A stretch of DNA of 64,000 nt, taken from the NCBI GenBank assembly GCA_037893245.1, contig JBAIAA010000238.1, positions 1,984,001 to 2,048,000 on the forward strand. Reading direction: 5' to 3'. Each line of letters starts with the position of its first letter. Positions within the stretch are counted from its first letter, which is position 1. The position numbers were made by a program, and so were the translations under genes. The notes below the pieces were generated by a model. That model had not been told where the DNA came from, made no database searches, and worked only from the letters and a program-made list of their open reading frames with translations. This stretch comes from Crossaster papposus. Its lineage: Eukaryota; Echinodermata; Asteroidea; Velatida; Solasteridae. Positions 22,965 to 34,273 of this stretch are shown here, piece by piece.

Positions 22965-23661
22965 TGTTGCATCAATGGTTATACAAATTCATACTAATAA
23001 AGTGAAGGCTGCAAGATAATTACTTCAAATTCCCAAACCTTCATTCAAGGCATAACATTACAAATTTCAAACACAATAAACAATATATATTCCCCCCCCC
23101 CCCCAAAAAAAAAAAAAACCCAAAATATTATAATAATAATAAATAAACCCTTATTAAAGTTAGATTTGTTTTGTAATTTTACAACATGACTCGAACATGC
23201 TAATAAAGAATTTTTTTATCAACAGTATTACCAGAACTTAATAACCACTCCTCTAAACAAATATTAACAAGAAAACTCTCACAACACTGATATATTTGGG
23301 AGGGGTATATTGTTACTTTTCTTGCTTAACAGCAAATAAAATTGCAAATAAACTATCTGACAAATGTTTCTATTGACCCAATCCTCTAAATTCATTCGCG
23401 CAGCCTTAGACGATTTTAGAGGATTTTGGTTGAATGGCAAAAAGTGTCAGTTGGGTCGAGGTCGTAGTCTGTGCACAGCATTCTTTAATTTTTAGTCGAG
23501 CCTGCATTATGCTCAATATCATCCACACTGCTTCTGAATGTCATTGGTACGGACTCGACCTATTTCAGTTATAGGTGGAGGATTTAGGCAGGGTTTACCC
23601 CTCCATACGACAAATTCAAGAAATGTTGGTTTTAGGGGATCGAGAATAAATTCAATTTTAA
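22965..23661. other. AT-rich spacer, no gene seen
   Basis: A C-tract followed by an A-tract lies at about 23094-23119. Nothing else recognised. Confidence 0.5.
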
Positions 23662-23808
23662 ATGTACATGTACATGTACATGTACATGTACATGTACATG
23701 TACATGTACATGTACATGTACATGTACATGTACATGTACATGTACATGTACATGTACATGTACATGTACATGTACATGTACATGTACATGTACATGTACA
23801 TGTACATG
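23662..23808. repeat. Microsatellite (TACATG)n
   Basis: About 24 uninterrupted copies of a 6-bp unit, ATGTAC in either strand, which is its own reverse complement. Any stretch can therefore pair with itself. Imperfect relatives continue to about 23855. Frames through it (Tyr-Met, His-Val, Thr-Cys runs) are artefacts. Confidence 0.98.
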
Positions 23809-24652
23809 CATACTGCGTGTACACATATGTACATGTCCATGCATACTTCGTGTTACCATAGACATGGAGGAAAAAACTCCATGTCTATGGTGTTATCACA
23901 TGTACCTACACGTAATACGATGTGATACTGTACTTGTGAGTTGTATCATAGAGGAATTGTACAGGCGCGGATTCAGGGGGGGGGGGGCCGCGGGGCACGT
24001 GCCCCCCGGGTAAAATGAGTAAAAAAAAAAAAAACGGGCGGTGGGGGAAAAGAGGGGGAGGTGAGAGAAAAAGAAGGAAGGAGGATCGGATCGGAGGATC
24101 TGCTGTGTCTAATTTTTGGCATAAAACTATAATGACAAAAAAGGGTTATCAATCCATGGAACCCCAGTTTGCGACCCGCACCTGTTCAATTTGTCCATGC
24201 ACATGAAGCCCTCTCAGGGTATCTATTCGCAGTGAGAGATCGAGGCCGGACATTGGTGTTATCCGCAGAAGACAACCTGAACCCGCCTGGCGCGCATCTA
24301 GTAGCCGCTTGTTGGTATCAGAGGTGGCTCCGTTAACCAACGTATGATACTCGGACTACCTGGCATCGAGGTTCGATAAATAATCCCGCGCCTGCATGGT
24401 GGACATGTGGCCATTGATTGGCAGTATACTGTCCCCTCCTTTGCCAATTACCCTTTTATTGCAGTATATCTGGATGAATGTTTATGTTGTTAATGACCTT
24501 GTGTAAGGATGTTAGTTGGTTGATTTGTTCATGGAGCTATGGTTTGTCCGACCATGGAGGAATAAGAAGGCAACCTAAGCTAGGACATTGTCCGAAAGCT
24601 CATCAGTTTTGCTATATCCAGTTTTGGGTGTGGCCCACATTCATATATAAAC

Positions 24653-25256
24653 TTATAAATATTATATATTTATAATATATTTATAATCTCCATAATTCTC
24701 CATTTTATCCCCATATAATCTTTAAAACTGTTGCTAAAAAAATCAGAGGAAAGAGGCCAAGAATCGCCTCAGATTGCATCACAAAGCATATAGAATCCAA
24801 AATTTTCAGGGGCCCTTAAATATATATGTAATATATATTCATATAAAATTTATATACAATCTCTGTTATAATCTCAATAATTCTAAATTTTATCTCCATA
24901 TATTTATTTTACATTTTTGCAAAAAAAATTCGGAGGGAAATGGCCAGAAATCGCCTCAGATTGCACCACAAACCATATAGAGTCCGAAATTGTCCGGGGC
25001 CCTTAAGCGGGCCCCAGACCCCACGCTTCGCGCTCGCATTTTCCAGTTTTGGGTGTGCCCCACATTCATATATAAATGTATATATAGTATAGGCATATAT
25101 TTATTTTTATATATAAAATGTGTTCTCCATTAAAATTTCCATCATTCTTCATTTATCTCCATATCATTATTAAAACTTTTGCTAAAAAAATCAGAGGAAA
25201 AAGCCCAAGTATCGCCTAAGATTGCACCACAAACCATATAAAATACAAACAATTTC
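24653..25256 (+). repeat. 604-bp segment, copy 1 of a direct duplication
   Basis: Matches 25819-26422 at a constant offset of 1166 bp, with no insertion or deletion that I could see; a 68-codon frame in both copies translates identically. It starts TATAAATATTATATATTTAT and ends ATACAAACAATTTC. At its end the sequence switches to a block copied from 21576-22138. Confidence 0.9.
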
Positions 25257-25818
25257 CATATATATTTATTAATTAAACTTTCCAAACTTGTGCATACATG
25301 TCTGAGCCAGGTCCTTTACTAAATTATAGGGGATAAATAAGAGACCGTTTAAATCTGATTAAGGTCATTTTGGTAGCCATTTTGGATTTGGGCGGACAAA
25401 TCGTGGGTAGCCACAAGTTAATTTCAAAAGGCTTAGGTTCAGAACGCCACAATGAAACCAACTTTAGTGAACTTTAACAGGACAAAACGAAGATGTACTT
25501 TAAATTTAAGTAAGATGCTTTTGATGGCCATTTTAGCAGCCCTTTTGGCAGCCCTTTTGACAGCCATTTTGACAGCCATGTTGGATTAGACGATAAATCT
25601 TGGGTATTCCCCAGACTAATTTTAAAGGCCTTGGGCTTAGAATGACGGAATCACTGAAAAAACTCTGACAGAAAAAAAACTAGAAGCAGTATAAACCTGA
25701 TAAGGGTAATTTTGGCAGCCATTTCAGATTTTGGCGGTCATCTTGGATTTGAGTTCAAATTCTGGGTGGCTCTGGAGCTAAATTCAATGGGTGTACATTC
25801 AAGATGACAGAATAAATA
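25251..25818 (+). repeat. Copied-in block from the foldback element
   Basis: Bases 25251-25813 match 21576-22138 at a constant offset of 3675 bp; I compared most of the block line by line and saw no difference. The left junction shares AATTTCC between both partners (microhomology). The right junction follows GACAGAAT. The block lies exactly between the two copies of the 604-bp duplication, the arrangement expected from template switching during DNA repair or replication. Confidence 0.9.
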
Positions 25819-26422
25819 TTATAAATATTATATATTTATAATATATTTATAATCTCCATAATTCTCCATTTTATCCCCATATAATCTTTAAAACTGTTGC
25901 TAAAAAAATCAGAGGAAAGAGGCCAAGAATCGCCTCAGATTGCATCACAAAGCATATAGAATCCAAAATTTTCAGGGGCCCTTAAATATATATGTAATAT
26001 ATATTCATATAAAATTTATATACAATCTCTGTTATAATCTCAATAATTCTAAATTTTATCTCCATATATTTATTTTACATTTTTGCAAAAAAAATTCGGA
26101 GGGAAATGGCCAGAAATCGCCTCAGATTGCACCACAAACCATATAGAGTCCGAAATTGTCCGGGGCCCTTAAGCGGGCCCCAGACCCCACGCTTCGCGCT
26201 CGCATTTTCCAGTTTTGGGTGTGCCCCACATTCATATATAAATGTATATATAGTATAGGCATATATTTATTTTTATATATAAAATGTGTTCTCCATTAAA
26301 ATTTCCATCATTCTTCATTTATCTCCATATCATTATTAAAACTTTTGCTAAAAAAATCAGAGGAAAAAGCCCAAGTATCGCCTAAGATTGCACCACAAAC
26401 CATATAAAATACAAACAATTTC
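25819..26422 (+). repeat. 604-bp segment, copy 2
   Basis: Second copy of 24653-25256. After AATTTC it continues into GGGGCCCTTAAGCGGGCCCC, probably the original continuation of the transposon interior. Confidence 0.9.
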
Positions 26423-26539
26423 GGGGCCCTTAAGCGGGCCCCGGACCCCACGCCGTAAGGGATTCGCGCTTCGCGCTCGCATTTTCAACTTTGGGGTGTG
26501 CCCCCCGTCTAAAAAAATCCTAGGTCCGCGCCTGTTGTA

Positions 26540-28064
26540 GGTCTAGAATCATACTGGCCTCGTGTTTACGGCATACGTAGGGATTATATACTATATAAGG
26601 GGCCTATCTCCGTGTTTCAAATTTCGGTATAAAATACTTGTATGTTCTCATCGAAGACGCATTTAGTCAGGATATTTTGACACTTGGCTGACCGATGATT
26701 AAACCAAGGAGAAATAAAAAGGTTCCTCCATGAATAAACAAATGAGACATCCATTCTTGTCGCATCTAATTCAACAGCATGCCATGCACGAATTAAATGA
26801 TAAGGAAAAACGGACCTTGTTTAATACCTAATATATATCCCCTTGAATAACCATGCAATATAACCATGGAGGGCCTTCTTATTCTTCCATGATATAACCA
26901 ACACAACATAAGAAATCATATAGTATAGTACATTATACTAGTTACATGCAGTTACAGACAATGTGAAAAAGACACACTCGGTTGTGTTTAGGTTTCGAAC
27001 AGGTTACTGGTGTGTATTGTTTGACGTAGAATGTCCTCCCTGTACTATGCACGCCAGTTTAGCAATGACTTGCAAAATAAGCTTGCTAATAACTACAATT
27101 TCGTGTGTCATAGAAATTAGCCTAAAACATAATTGGTGAATGTATGCGTATCTGTCAGTGCCTTTTGATGTCTTGCAGTTCCACTGTTTTCCTAGTAAAC
27201 GATCTAAGGCAGCAAAGCTCTCTGGAGAGTATTCCTTTCGGAAACTATTCTGTGCGTTTAACCCAGAGATGTCTTCATCTAACCGATTCTCATAAGGGAT
27301 GCTCAATTTCACAAGTCTATTTGTTCCCGCCAAGCCTTTTCTAGTTGTTTCCCAATGGTTCTATTCAATATGTAGAGCGTCGCTGCTCGATGTCTCTGCA
27401 ACTCACTTTTATTGCTGTCTCATGCTTTCTTCGGCGGCAAGTTGAGTACTACGAATACGTTTTCGACAAACGGAATTTATAGCCAACATCTGCCTGTTTA
27501 GGGGTTTCTAAGATTCGGGAACTCCTTCAGGATTGAAGTTTTTTTTCTGTCACCAATGCGCCGGAAAATATGCACAGATGCTTCACACTCTCCATTTTCT
27601 TGAATTGTTAGTGTATCGATATGAATATTTCACTTTCATCTGTTTCCAGAAAATTGCCACAGCTCACAATGCAGCTCGCCCATATATATCCGTGTCACCT
27701 CCTTTAATTTGGTGTGATCCGTAAGTTCAAACTTAGTATTGTTGTGCGAATTGGGTAATTGTGATTGGCGTTGTTCTTTAACGGGTGCGGTACAGCCTTT
27801 CCGAAAACGATCATGTTTTTCCCGGGTTTTTATAATTGTTGGTACCGGGTACACGTTTATCAGAAACATCTCGACGTTTCCTCTTGGTCACAGATCTCTC
27901 GTTGACATTGACACTCATCCTTGCCACTGGTAAGGGTAGTCGCTTGTATATTTCGCTTGAAAGATACATTAATTTGGACAGTTGCTTTGACGAACTTGCC
28001 ATTTTCACAGAAGACAAACTCATCGTCTTTCACAATAATTATAACATCATACAACACCATACGC
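26540..28064. other. Spacer with two unassigned protein-like frames on the - strand
   Basis: At about 27140-27320 (-) a frame includes YENRLDEDISGLNAQNSF, ESFAALDRLLGKQWNCK and GTDRYAYIHQLCF. At 27811-28023 (-) another starts MASSSKQLSKLMYLSS after an in-frame lead and ends in a basic stretch (TKRKRRDVSDKR); an overlapping frame there includes KDECQCQREICDQEE. These look less random than the surrounding frames but have no domain I know, no clear splice sites and no shared frame. They may be decayed exons. Nothing else seen. Confidence 0.25.
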
Positions 28065-31000
28065 AAAAGAGGGGTGCGGGCGCAATTTTGCAGTATGTTT
28101 TGACTTCACTGTTGGCAAGAGCAAAAAGGGGTGCGAGCAAGCAAAAAAGGGGTGCGGGCGCAAATTTGCAGTATGTTATGACTTCACTGTTGGCACTCGG
28201 ATAAAAAGGGGTGCGAGAAAGCAAAAGAGTGGTGCGGGCGCACATTTGCAGTATGTAATGACTTCACTGTTGGCAAGAGCAAAAAGGGGTGCGAGAAAAC
28301 AAAACAAAAAAAGGGTGGGAGCGCAAATGTGCAGTATATTTTGACTTCACTCTCGGCACTCGGAGAAAAAGGGGTGCGAGAAAGCAAAAGAGGGGTGAGG
28401 GCGCAAATTTGCAGCATGTTATAACACTTCACTGTTGGCACTCGGAGAAAAAAAGGGTGCGAGAAAGCAAAAGAGGGGTGCGAGCGCAAATTTGCAGTAT
28501 GTTATAACACTTCACTGTTGGCACTCGGAGAAAAAAAGGGTGCGAGGAAGCAAAAGAGGGGTGCGAGCGCAAATTTGCAGTATGTTATGACTTTACTGTT
28601 GGCAAGAGCAAAAAGGGGTGCGAGAAAGCAAAAGAGGGGTGCGAGCGCAAATTTGCAGTATGTTATGACTTTACTGTTGGCAAGAGCAAAAAGGGGTGCG
28701 AGAAAGCAAAAGAGGGGTGCGGGCGCAAATTTGCAGTATGTTTTGACTTTACTGTTGGCAAGAGCAAAAAGGGGTGCGAGAAAGCAAAAGAGGGTTGCGG
28801 GCGCAAATTTGCAGTATGTTATGACTTCACCGTTGGCAAGAGCAAAAAAGGGTGCGAGAAAGCAAAAGAGGGGTGCGAGCGCAAATGTGCAGTATGTTTT
28901 AACCTCACTGTCGGCAAGAGCAATAATAATAATAATAATAATAACGGGCATTTATAGAGCGCTCTTACACTAGGTATCACAGCGCTTAACAATAAACTAA
29001 ACAATGAGCGAATAAATAAAGGCACTGATAATGGGAAAGACAGTTGGTCCTGAGCAATCAACTATTGAACAGGAAAGTTTTGAGATGTGTCTTGAAGACT
29101 TCCAGTGACTCTGCGGAACGGATTTGATGAGGAAGGCGGTTCCAAAGGCGCGGGGCATGCGCGTAAAATGCACGATCCCCAGCAGCAGAATGCACCTTTG
29201 GAACTGCCAAGAGTGTACTGTCTGTACCAGAGCGAAGGCCAGGTCGTCCAGGATGGTAAGCCTTGATGAGACTGGTGAGGTATGCAGGAGCGGTATTATG
29301 GAGACATTTGTATACAATGGTGAGGATCTTAAAAACAATTCGCTGATGGACTGGGAGCCAGTGGAGTTGATGGAGGAGTGGGGTAACGTGGTCATATTTA
29401 CCACACTTGAAAATCAGTTTGGCAGCCCGGTTTTGGACACGCTGAAGACGTTTAATGTCAGATGATGAGATTCCGTGGAGCAGTGCGTTAGAATAGTCGA
29501 GTCTTGACGTAACGACAAAAGGGGTGCGAGAAAGCAAAAGAGGGGTGCGAGAAAGCAAAAGAGGGGTGCGGGCGCAAATTTGCAGTATGTTATGACTTCA
29601 CTGTTGGCACTCGGAAAAAAGGGGTGCGAGAAAGTAAAAAAGGGGTGCGGGCGCAAATTTGCAGTATGTTATGACTTCACTGTTGGCAAGATCAAAAAGG
29701 GGTGCGAGAAAGCAAAAGAGGGGTGCGGGCGCAAATGTGCATTATGTTATGACTTCACTGTTGGCAAGAGCAAAAATGGGTGCGAGAAGGCAGAAGAGGG
29801 GTGCGAGCGCAAATGCGCAGTATGTTATGACTTCACTGTTGGCAAGAGCAAAAGGGGTGCGAGAAAGCAAAAGAGGGGTGCGAGAAAGCAAAAGAGGGGT
29901 GCGGGCGCAAATTTACAGTATGTTATGACTTCACTGTTGGCACTCGGAAAAAAGGGGTGCGAGAAAGTAAAAAAGGGGTGCGGGCGCAAATTTGCAGTAT
30001 GTTATGACTTCACTGTTGGCAAGATCAAAAAGGGGTGCGAGAAAGCAAAAGAGGGGTGCGGGCGCAAATGTGCAGTATGTTATGACCTCATTGTCGGCAC
30101 TCGGAAAAAAGGGTGCGAAAAAGCAAAAGAGGGGTGCGAGCGCAAATGTGCAGTATATTTTGACTTCACTCTCGGCACTCGGAGAAAAAGGGGTGCGAGA
30201 AAGCAAAAGAGGGGTGAGGGCGCAAATTTGCAGCATGTTATAACACTTCACTGTTGGCACTCGGAGAAAAAAAGGGTGCGAGAAAGCAAAAGAGGGGTGC
30301 GAGCGCAAATTTGCAGTATGTTATGACTTTACTGTTGGCAAGAGCAAAAAGGGGTGCGAGAAAGCAAAAGAGGGGTGCGAGCGCAAATGTGCAGTATGTT
30401 TTGACCTGCACTGTCGGCACTCGGAAAAAAGGGGTGCGAGAAAGTAAAAAAAGGGTGCGGGCGCAAATGTGCTGTATGTTTTGACTTTACTGTTGGCAAG
30501 AGCAAAAAGGGGTGCGAGAAAGCAAAAGAGGGTTGCGGGCGCAAATTTGCAGTATGTTATGACTTCACCGTTGGCAAGAGCAAAAAAGGGTGCGAGAAAG
30601 CAAAAGAGGGGTGCGAGCGCAAATGTGCAGTATGTTTTAACCTCACTGTCGGCAAGAGCAAAAGGGGTGCGAGAAAGCAAAAGAGGGGTGCGAGAAAGCA
30701 AAAGAGGGGTGTGGGCGCAAATTTGCAGTATGTTATGACTTCACTGTTGGCACTCGGAAGAAAGGGGTGCGAGAAAGTAAAAAAGGGGTGCGGGCGCAAA
30801 TTTGCAGTATGTTATGACTTCACTGTTGGCAAGATCAAAAAGGGGTGCGAGAAAGCAAAAGAGGGGTGCGGGCGCAAATGTGCAGTATGTTATGACCTCA
30901 TTGTCGGCACTCGGAAAAAAGGGTGCGAAAAAGCAAAAGAGGGGTGCGAGCGCAAATGTGCATTATGTTTTGACCTCATTGTCGGCACTCGAAAAAAAGG

Positions 31001-32293
31001 GGTTCGAGAAAGTAAAAAAGGAGTGCGGGCGCAAATGTGCAGTATGTTATGACTTCACTGTTGGCAAGATCAAAAGGGGGTGCGAGAAAGCAAATGAGGG
31101 GTGTGGGCGCAAATTTGCAGTATGTTATGACTTTACTGTTGGCAAGAGCAAAAAGGGGTGCGAGAAAGCAAAAGAGGGGTGCGAGCGCAAATTTGCAGTA
31201 TGTTATGACTTTACTGTTGGCAAGAGCAAAAAGGGGTGCGAGAAAGCAAAAGAGGGGTGCGGGCGCAATTTTGCAGTATGTTTTGACTTTACTGTTGGCA
31301 AGAGCAAAAAGGGGTGCGAGAAAGCAAAAGAGGGTTGCGGGCGCAAATGTGCAGTATGTTTTAACCTCACTGTCGGCACTCTGAAAAAAAGTGGTGCGAG
31401 AAAGTAAAAGAGGGGTGTGGGCGCAAATTTGCAGTATGTTATGACTTCACTGTTGGCAAGATCAAAAAGGGGTGCGAGAAAGCAAAAGAGGGGTGCGGGC
31501 GCAAATGTGCATTATGTTATGACTTCACTGTTGGCAAGAGCAAAAATGGGTGCGAGAAAGCAGAGAGGGGTGCGAGCGCAAATGTGCACTGAGTATGTTA
31601 TGACTTCACTGTTGGCAAGAGCAAAAGGGGTGCGAGAAAGCAAAAGAGGGGTGCGAGAAAGCAAAAGAGGGGTGCGGGCGCAAATTTGCAGTATGTTATG
31701 ACTTCACTGTTGGCACTCGGAAGAAAGGGGTGCGAGAAAGTAAAAAAGGGGTGCGGGCGCAAATTTGCAGTATGTTATAACACTTCACTGTTGGCACTCG
31801 GAGAAAAAAAGGGTGCGAGAAAGCAAAAGAGGGGTGCGGGCGCAAATGTGCAGTATGTTATGACCTCATTGTCGGCACTCAGAAAAAAGGGTGCGAAAAA
31901 GCAAAAGATGGGTGCGAGCGCAAATGTGCATTATGTTTTGACCTCATTGTCGGCACTCGAAAAAAAGGGGTTCGAGAAAGTAAAAAAGGAGTGCGGGCGC
32001 AAAAGTGCAGTATGTTATGACTTCACTGTTGGCAAGATCAAAAGGGGGTGCGAGAAAGCAAATGAGGGGTGTGGGCGCAAATGTGCAGGATGTTATGACT
32101 TCACTGTTGGCAAGAGCAAAAAGGGGTGCGAGAAAGCAGAAAAGGAGTGCGAGCGCAAATGTGCAGTATGTTTTTACTTCACTGTCGGCACTCGGGAAAA
32201 GGGGGTGCGAGAAAGCAAAAGAGGGGTGCGGGCGCAAATTTGCAGTATGTTATGACTTCACTGTTGGCAAGAGAAAAAAGGGGGGCGAGAAAG
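28065..32293 (+). repeat. Minisatellite array 2 (78-bp unit, about 46 units)
   Basis: Units contain GGGGTGCGAGAAAGCAAAAG, AGGGGTGCGGGCGCAAATTT, GCAGTATGTTATGAC and TTCACTGTTGGCAAGAGCAA. Each carries the GGGGTGCG half-motif twice. Variants with GGCACTCGGAAAAAA in place of GGCAAGAGCAAAA alternate in blocks, giving higher-order repeats: the block around CTCTCGGCACTCGGAG at about 28354 recurs at about 30173, and a block with GGCAAGATCAAAA recurs at about 29.6, 29.9, 30.8 and 31.4 kb. A LINE fragment interrupts it at 28921-29513. Frames of up to 248 codons run through it because the unit is 26 codons long; they are not called as genes. Confidence 0.95.
28921..29513 (-). mobile_element. L2/CR1-like LINE 3' fragment inside the minisatellite
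   Basis: On the - strand the peptide reads VTSRLDYSNALLHGI, RAAKLIFKCGKYDHVTP, LHWLPVHQRIVFK, YHPGRPGLRSGTD and LWNRLPHQIR. This is the C-terminal end of ORF2 of the same broad group as the LINEs at 1.7-7.3 kb. It ends GCGCTCTATAAATGCCCG and (TTA)n, with the tail on the low-coordinate side. Array sequence stops after GGCAAGAGCAA at 28922 and resumes as AAAAGGGGTGCGAG at about 29515, so the insertion split one unit. Only about 590 bp of the element are present. Confidence 0.92.
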
Positions 32294-33061
32294 CCACAGT
32301 GTAAGTTAACGCTGTGGGTGTTCAGAGAGTCAAATGACAAGGACACGCGCGCCAAACCAGTCTAGAAGCTATAAGGTCAGTACATGTTGGTGAATTACTA
32401 AACAGCGCGCTCGCAAACTCTGCAGTCGTATAAGCCATCTGCTGTTTAGATAAAGTTGCGTAATTCTCGAGGTTAAGCACTGAAATGGGCAGGGATCGTT
32501 TGAGATTGTGTGCTCTCTTATTGGCTATATCTGTCAGCGCACAACCTATGGCGCTGTTTTCTTATTGGCCCATTCTGATTTGTACACGAACCATCGGTAC
32601 CGATGGTTCGTGTACAATCAATTAAATGTCACTTCTATTGAGAGTGTCCGAGTAATGGGTCGTTACTCCAATTATTATTCTTGTTCAAAACAAATGTTGA
32701 TAAGTCCATTTGTGCATTACCTAAATCATGTAACTCAACTATACAGAGTAAGCAATACAAATGTAAACAAAAAAGGGAATTGACGAACAAAATGTGCATG
32801 GCAAGAAATTCGAATTATGGAAAACAAATTCCAATGCAGATAAGGTCAACCCTTGAGTAGATGATAAGATGAAGCCCAATGTTTAAAATGATAGCAACTA
32901 ACACCGGTTACCTCGCCTGTTAATTTGCCGCGTTTTGAACAACGCTTGCAAACATATCATTTTAGAAATCTTGTTCAATATTGAGTGTGCTATATGCTAC
33001 TTCACCATTGTAAATGTGTAATCGCAAATTCAACCGATTTGTACGTGATAGAATAACTTAC
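32294..33061. other. Spacer with a perfect palindrome
   Basis: No supported gene. A 91-codon + frame at 32508-32783 has no known domain. The palindrome at 32580-32617 is listed separately. Confidence 0.45.
32580..32617. repeat. 38-bp perfect palindrome
   Basis: Arms of 19 bases around GGT|ACC with no spacer and no mismatch; the left arm reads TTGTACACGAACCATCGGT. It may be the remains of a small foldback element or a paired binding site. Confidence 0.9.
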
Positions 33062-33266
33062 ATTTGGTGTCGTCCACATTGCCTCGTTTACCACGGCACT
33101 CGGTTCTGAAAGCCGCGAAAGCCTTGTCACGAAGCGTGGTCAGATTATCACCGGCAGCAGCCTTGGTCATGGCGCTACACATCTTTCCTCGTACGGGTTG
33201 CAAAGAGAGAAAACTAAGAAACCCAAAAGCTAAAACCAACACCAACATTTTACGCGGGTTTTTCAT
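33062..33266 (-). CDS. First coding exon of an unidentified secreted protein
   Basis: An ATG at 33266-33264 opens a 68-codon frame ending in ACCAAAT|GTAAGT, a perfect splice donor (intron starts at 33061 going down). Residues 1-5 are basic (MKNPRK), followed by a strongly hydrophobic run (MLVLVLAFGFLSFLSL) and a likely signal-peptidase site near QPVRG. The mature part includes MCSAMTKAAAGDNL, LRDKAFAAFRTECRGK and GNVDDTK. The frame is open further 5' to 33443, but the second ATG fits a signal peptide better. The remaining exons should lie below 33061; the nearest sequence is spacer and the minisatellite and none were found. Family unknown; the exon itself is moderately well supported. Confidence 0.5.
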
Positions 33267-34273
33267 TTCCAACCAGCAGTTCGAATTCACTTTGGTATCT
33301 GCGGCAAAATGGGAACCGCACACCTCCCTGGTAAACGATGAGCTCATTGTCCCTATCAATTGCACGCGTGCGGCCTGGATCCACTGAAAGAAAACACATT
33401 GGTTACCAGTAGTGCTCAAGGTCTGATCAGGATATTTTGTCAATTTTTAATGGGATTTTGGCCAATCAGAACGCAGCATTTACCCCCACTGACTTGACCT
33501 TCAGTAGCATAAAACGAGGAGCGGAATCTACCGTGGGGTGTTAATAACGGGTGTGGAGGGCTCGCGTAAATGCAAATAAATAAAAGATCGTATTACTTTG
33601 TATGTATGTTTTTGTTAATGTGATGTACTGTACGCGGTATGGTACGTAATGGTATAGTATTGTATTATGGCTAGCTCGCTGCACCAACCGCAATGAGATG
33701 AGATGGCAGGATTCAGGTGATGAAGGACAGTAAGCGGCGGAAGAAGGATGTGAAAAAGTTTAAATTGACATCTCCCTCCTAATTAAAAAAAAGAAGATAA
33801 ATTTGCCTTTTTTTTTGAGATAATACAATTTTAAGATCGTATGCGCATACATCGTGTTTTACATAAAATTTGCTTAAAGAGTGACGTCGCAGGTCAGATC
33901 GCCTTTGAATTATGTGTTCTCTGATGTCATCTCTTAACCAAATTTATGTAAAACATGATGCGTGCGCATACTGCCGGGCACATTACAGATGTAAACAGAG
34001 GGCACATCGTCTATACCCAGCATAATGAGACCTAGGGACCCCCCCCCCCCCCCTTAGTCCCCCATACCTATACACTATTTAGACTATTGTTACCTAAAGC
34101 ACTTCACCTCCAAGCCTAGTTGGAAGCTAAGTGATATTCTAATCAGCCACCGTAGTTTCCTGCTTTGCAGCTAGTAATCAGTGTGTTTATGCTTGCCCGG
34201 CGCGGCGCGTCCACGTTCAAACATGGTTTGTTTTACCCATTTTGTAAATGGAGTGTGCTGGACCACATTTCAG
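33267..34273. other. Spacer, no gene seen
   Basis: A C-tract at about 34040-34053, followed by CCCCATACCTATACACTATT, is a partial reverse copy of MITE family F (13893-14085). An inverted pair containing GTTTTACATAAA / TTTATGTAAAAC lies at about 33855-33960. Confidence 0.45.

Larger units (their letters stand above)
23962..26534. mobile_element. DNA transposon with TTGTA target duplication
   Basis: The left end CAGGCGCGGATTCAGG at 23962 and the right end CCTAGGTCCGCGCCTG at 26534 are inverted copies, flanked by TTGTA at 23957-23961 and 26535-26539. CAGG ends and a short target duplication suggest the hAT group, with 5 bp instead of the usual 8. The interior has no transposase frame. It holds a G-tract, diverged ~200-bp subrepeats ending GGGGCCCTTAAGCGGGCCCC, and a rearranged core described separately. 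Confidence 0.7.

Noticed and set aside
23519-23925. Frames of Tyr-Met, His-Val or Thr-Cys repeats
   Set aside because: Translation of the TACATG microsatellite.
24774-26146. Two identical 68-codon frames
   Set aside because: Identical only because the 604-bp segment is duplicated; the peptide is low complexity from AT-rich DNA.
28065-32293. Long reading frames (up to 248 codons) in the large repeat region
   Set aside because: They are the 26-codon minisatellite unit read in open frames on both strands; several overlapping frames are equally long, so length is not evidence of a gene.
16703-32293. CRISPR-like array
   Set aside because: Units are contiguous with no unique spacers, and the context is eukaryotic.
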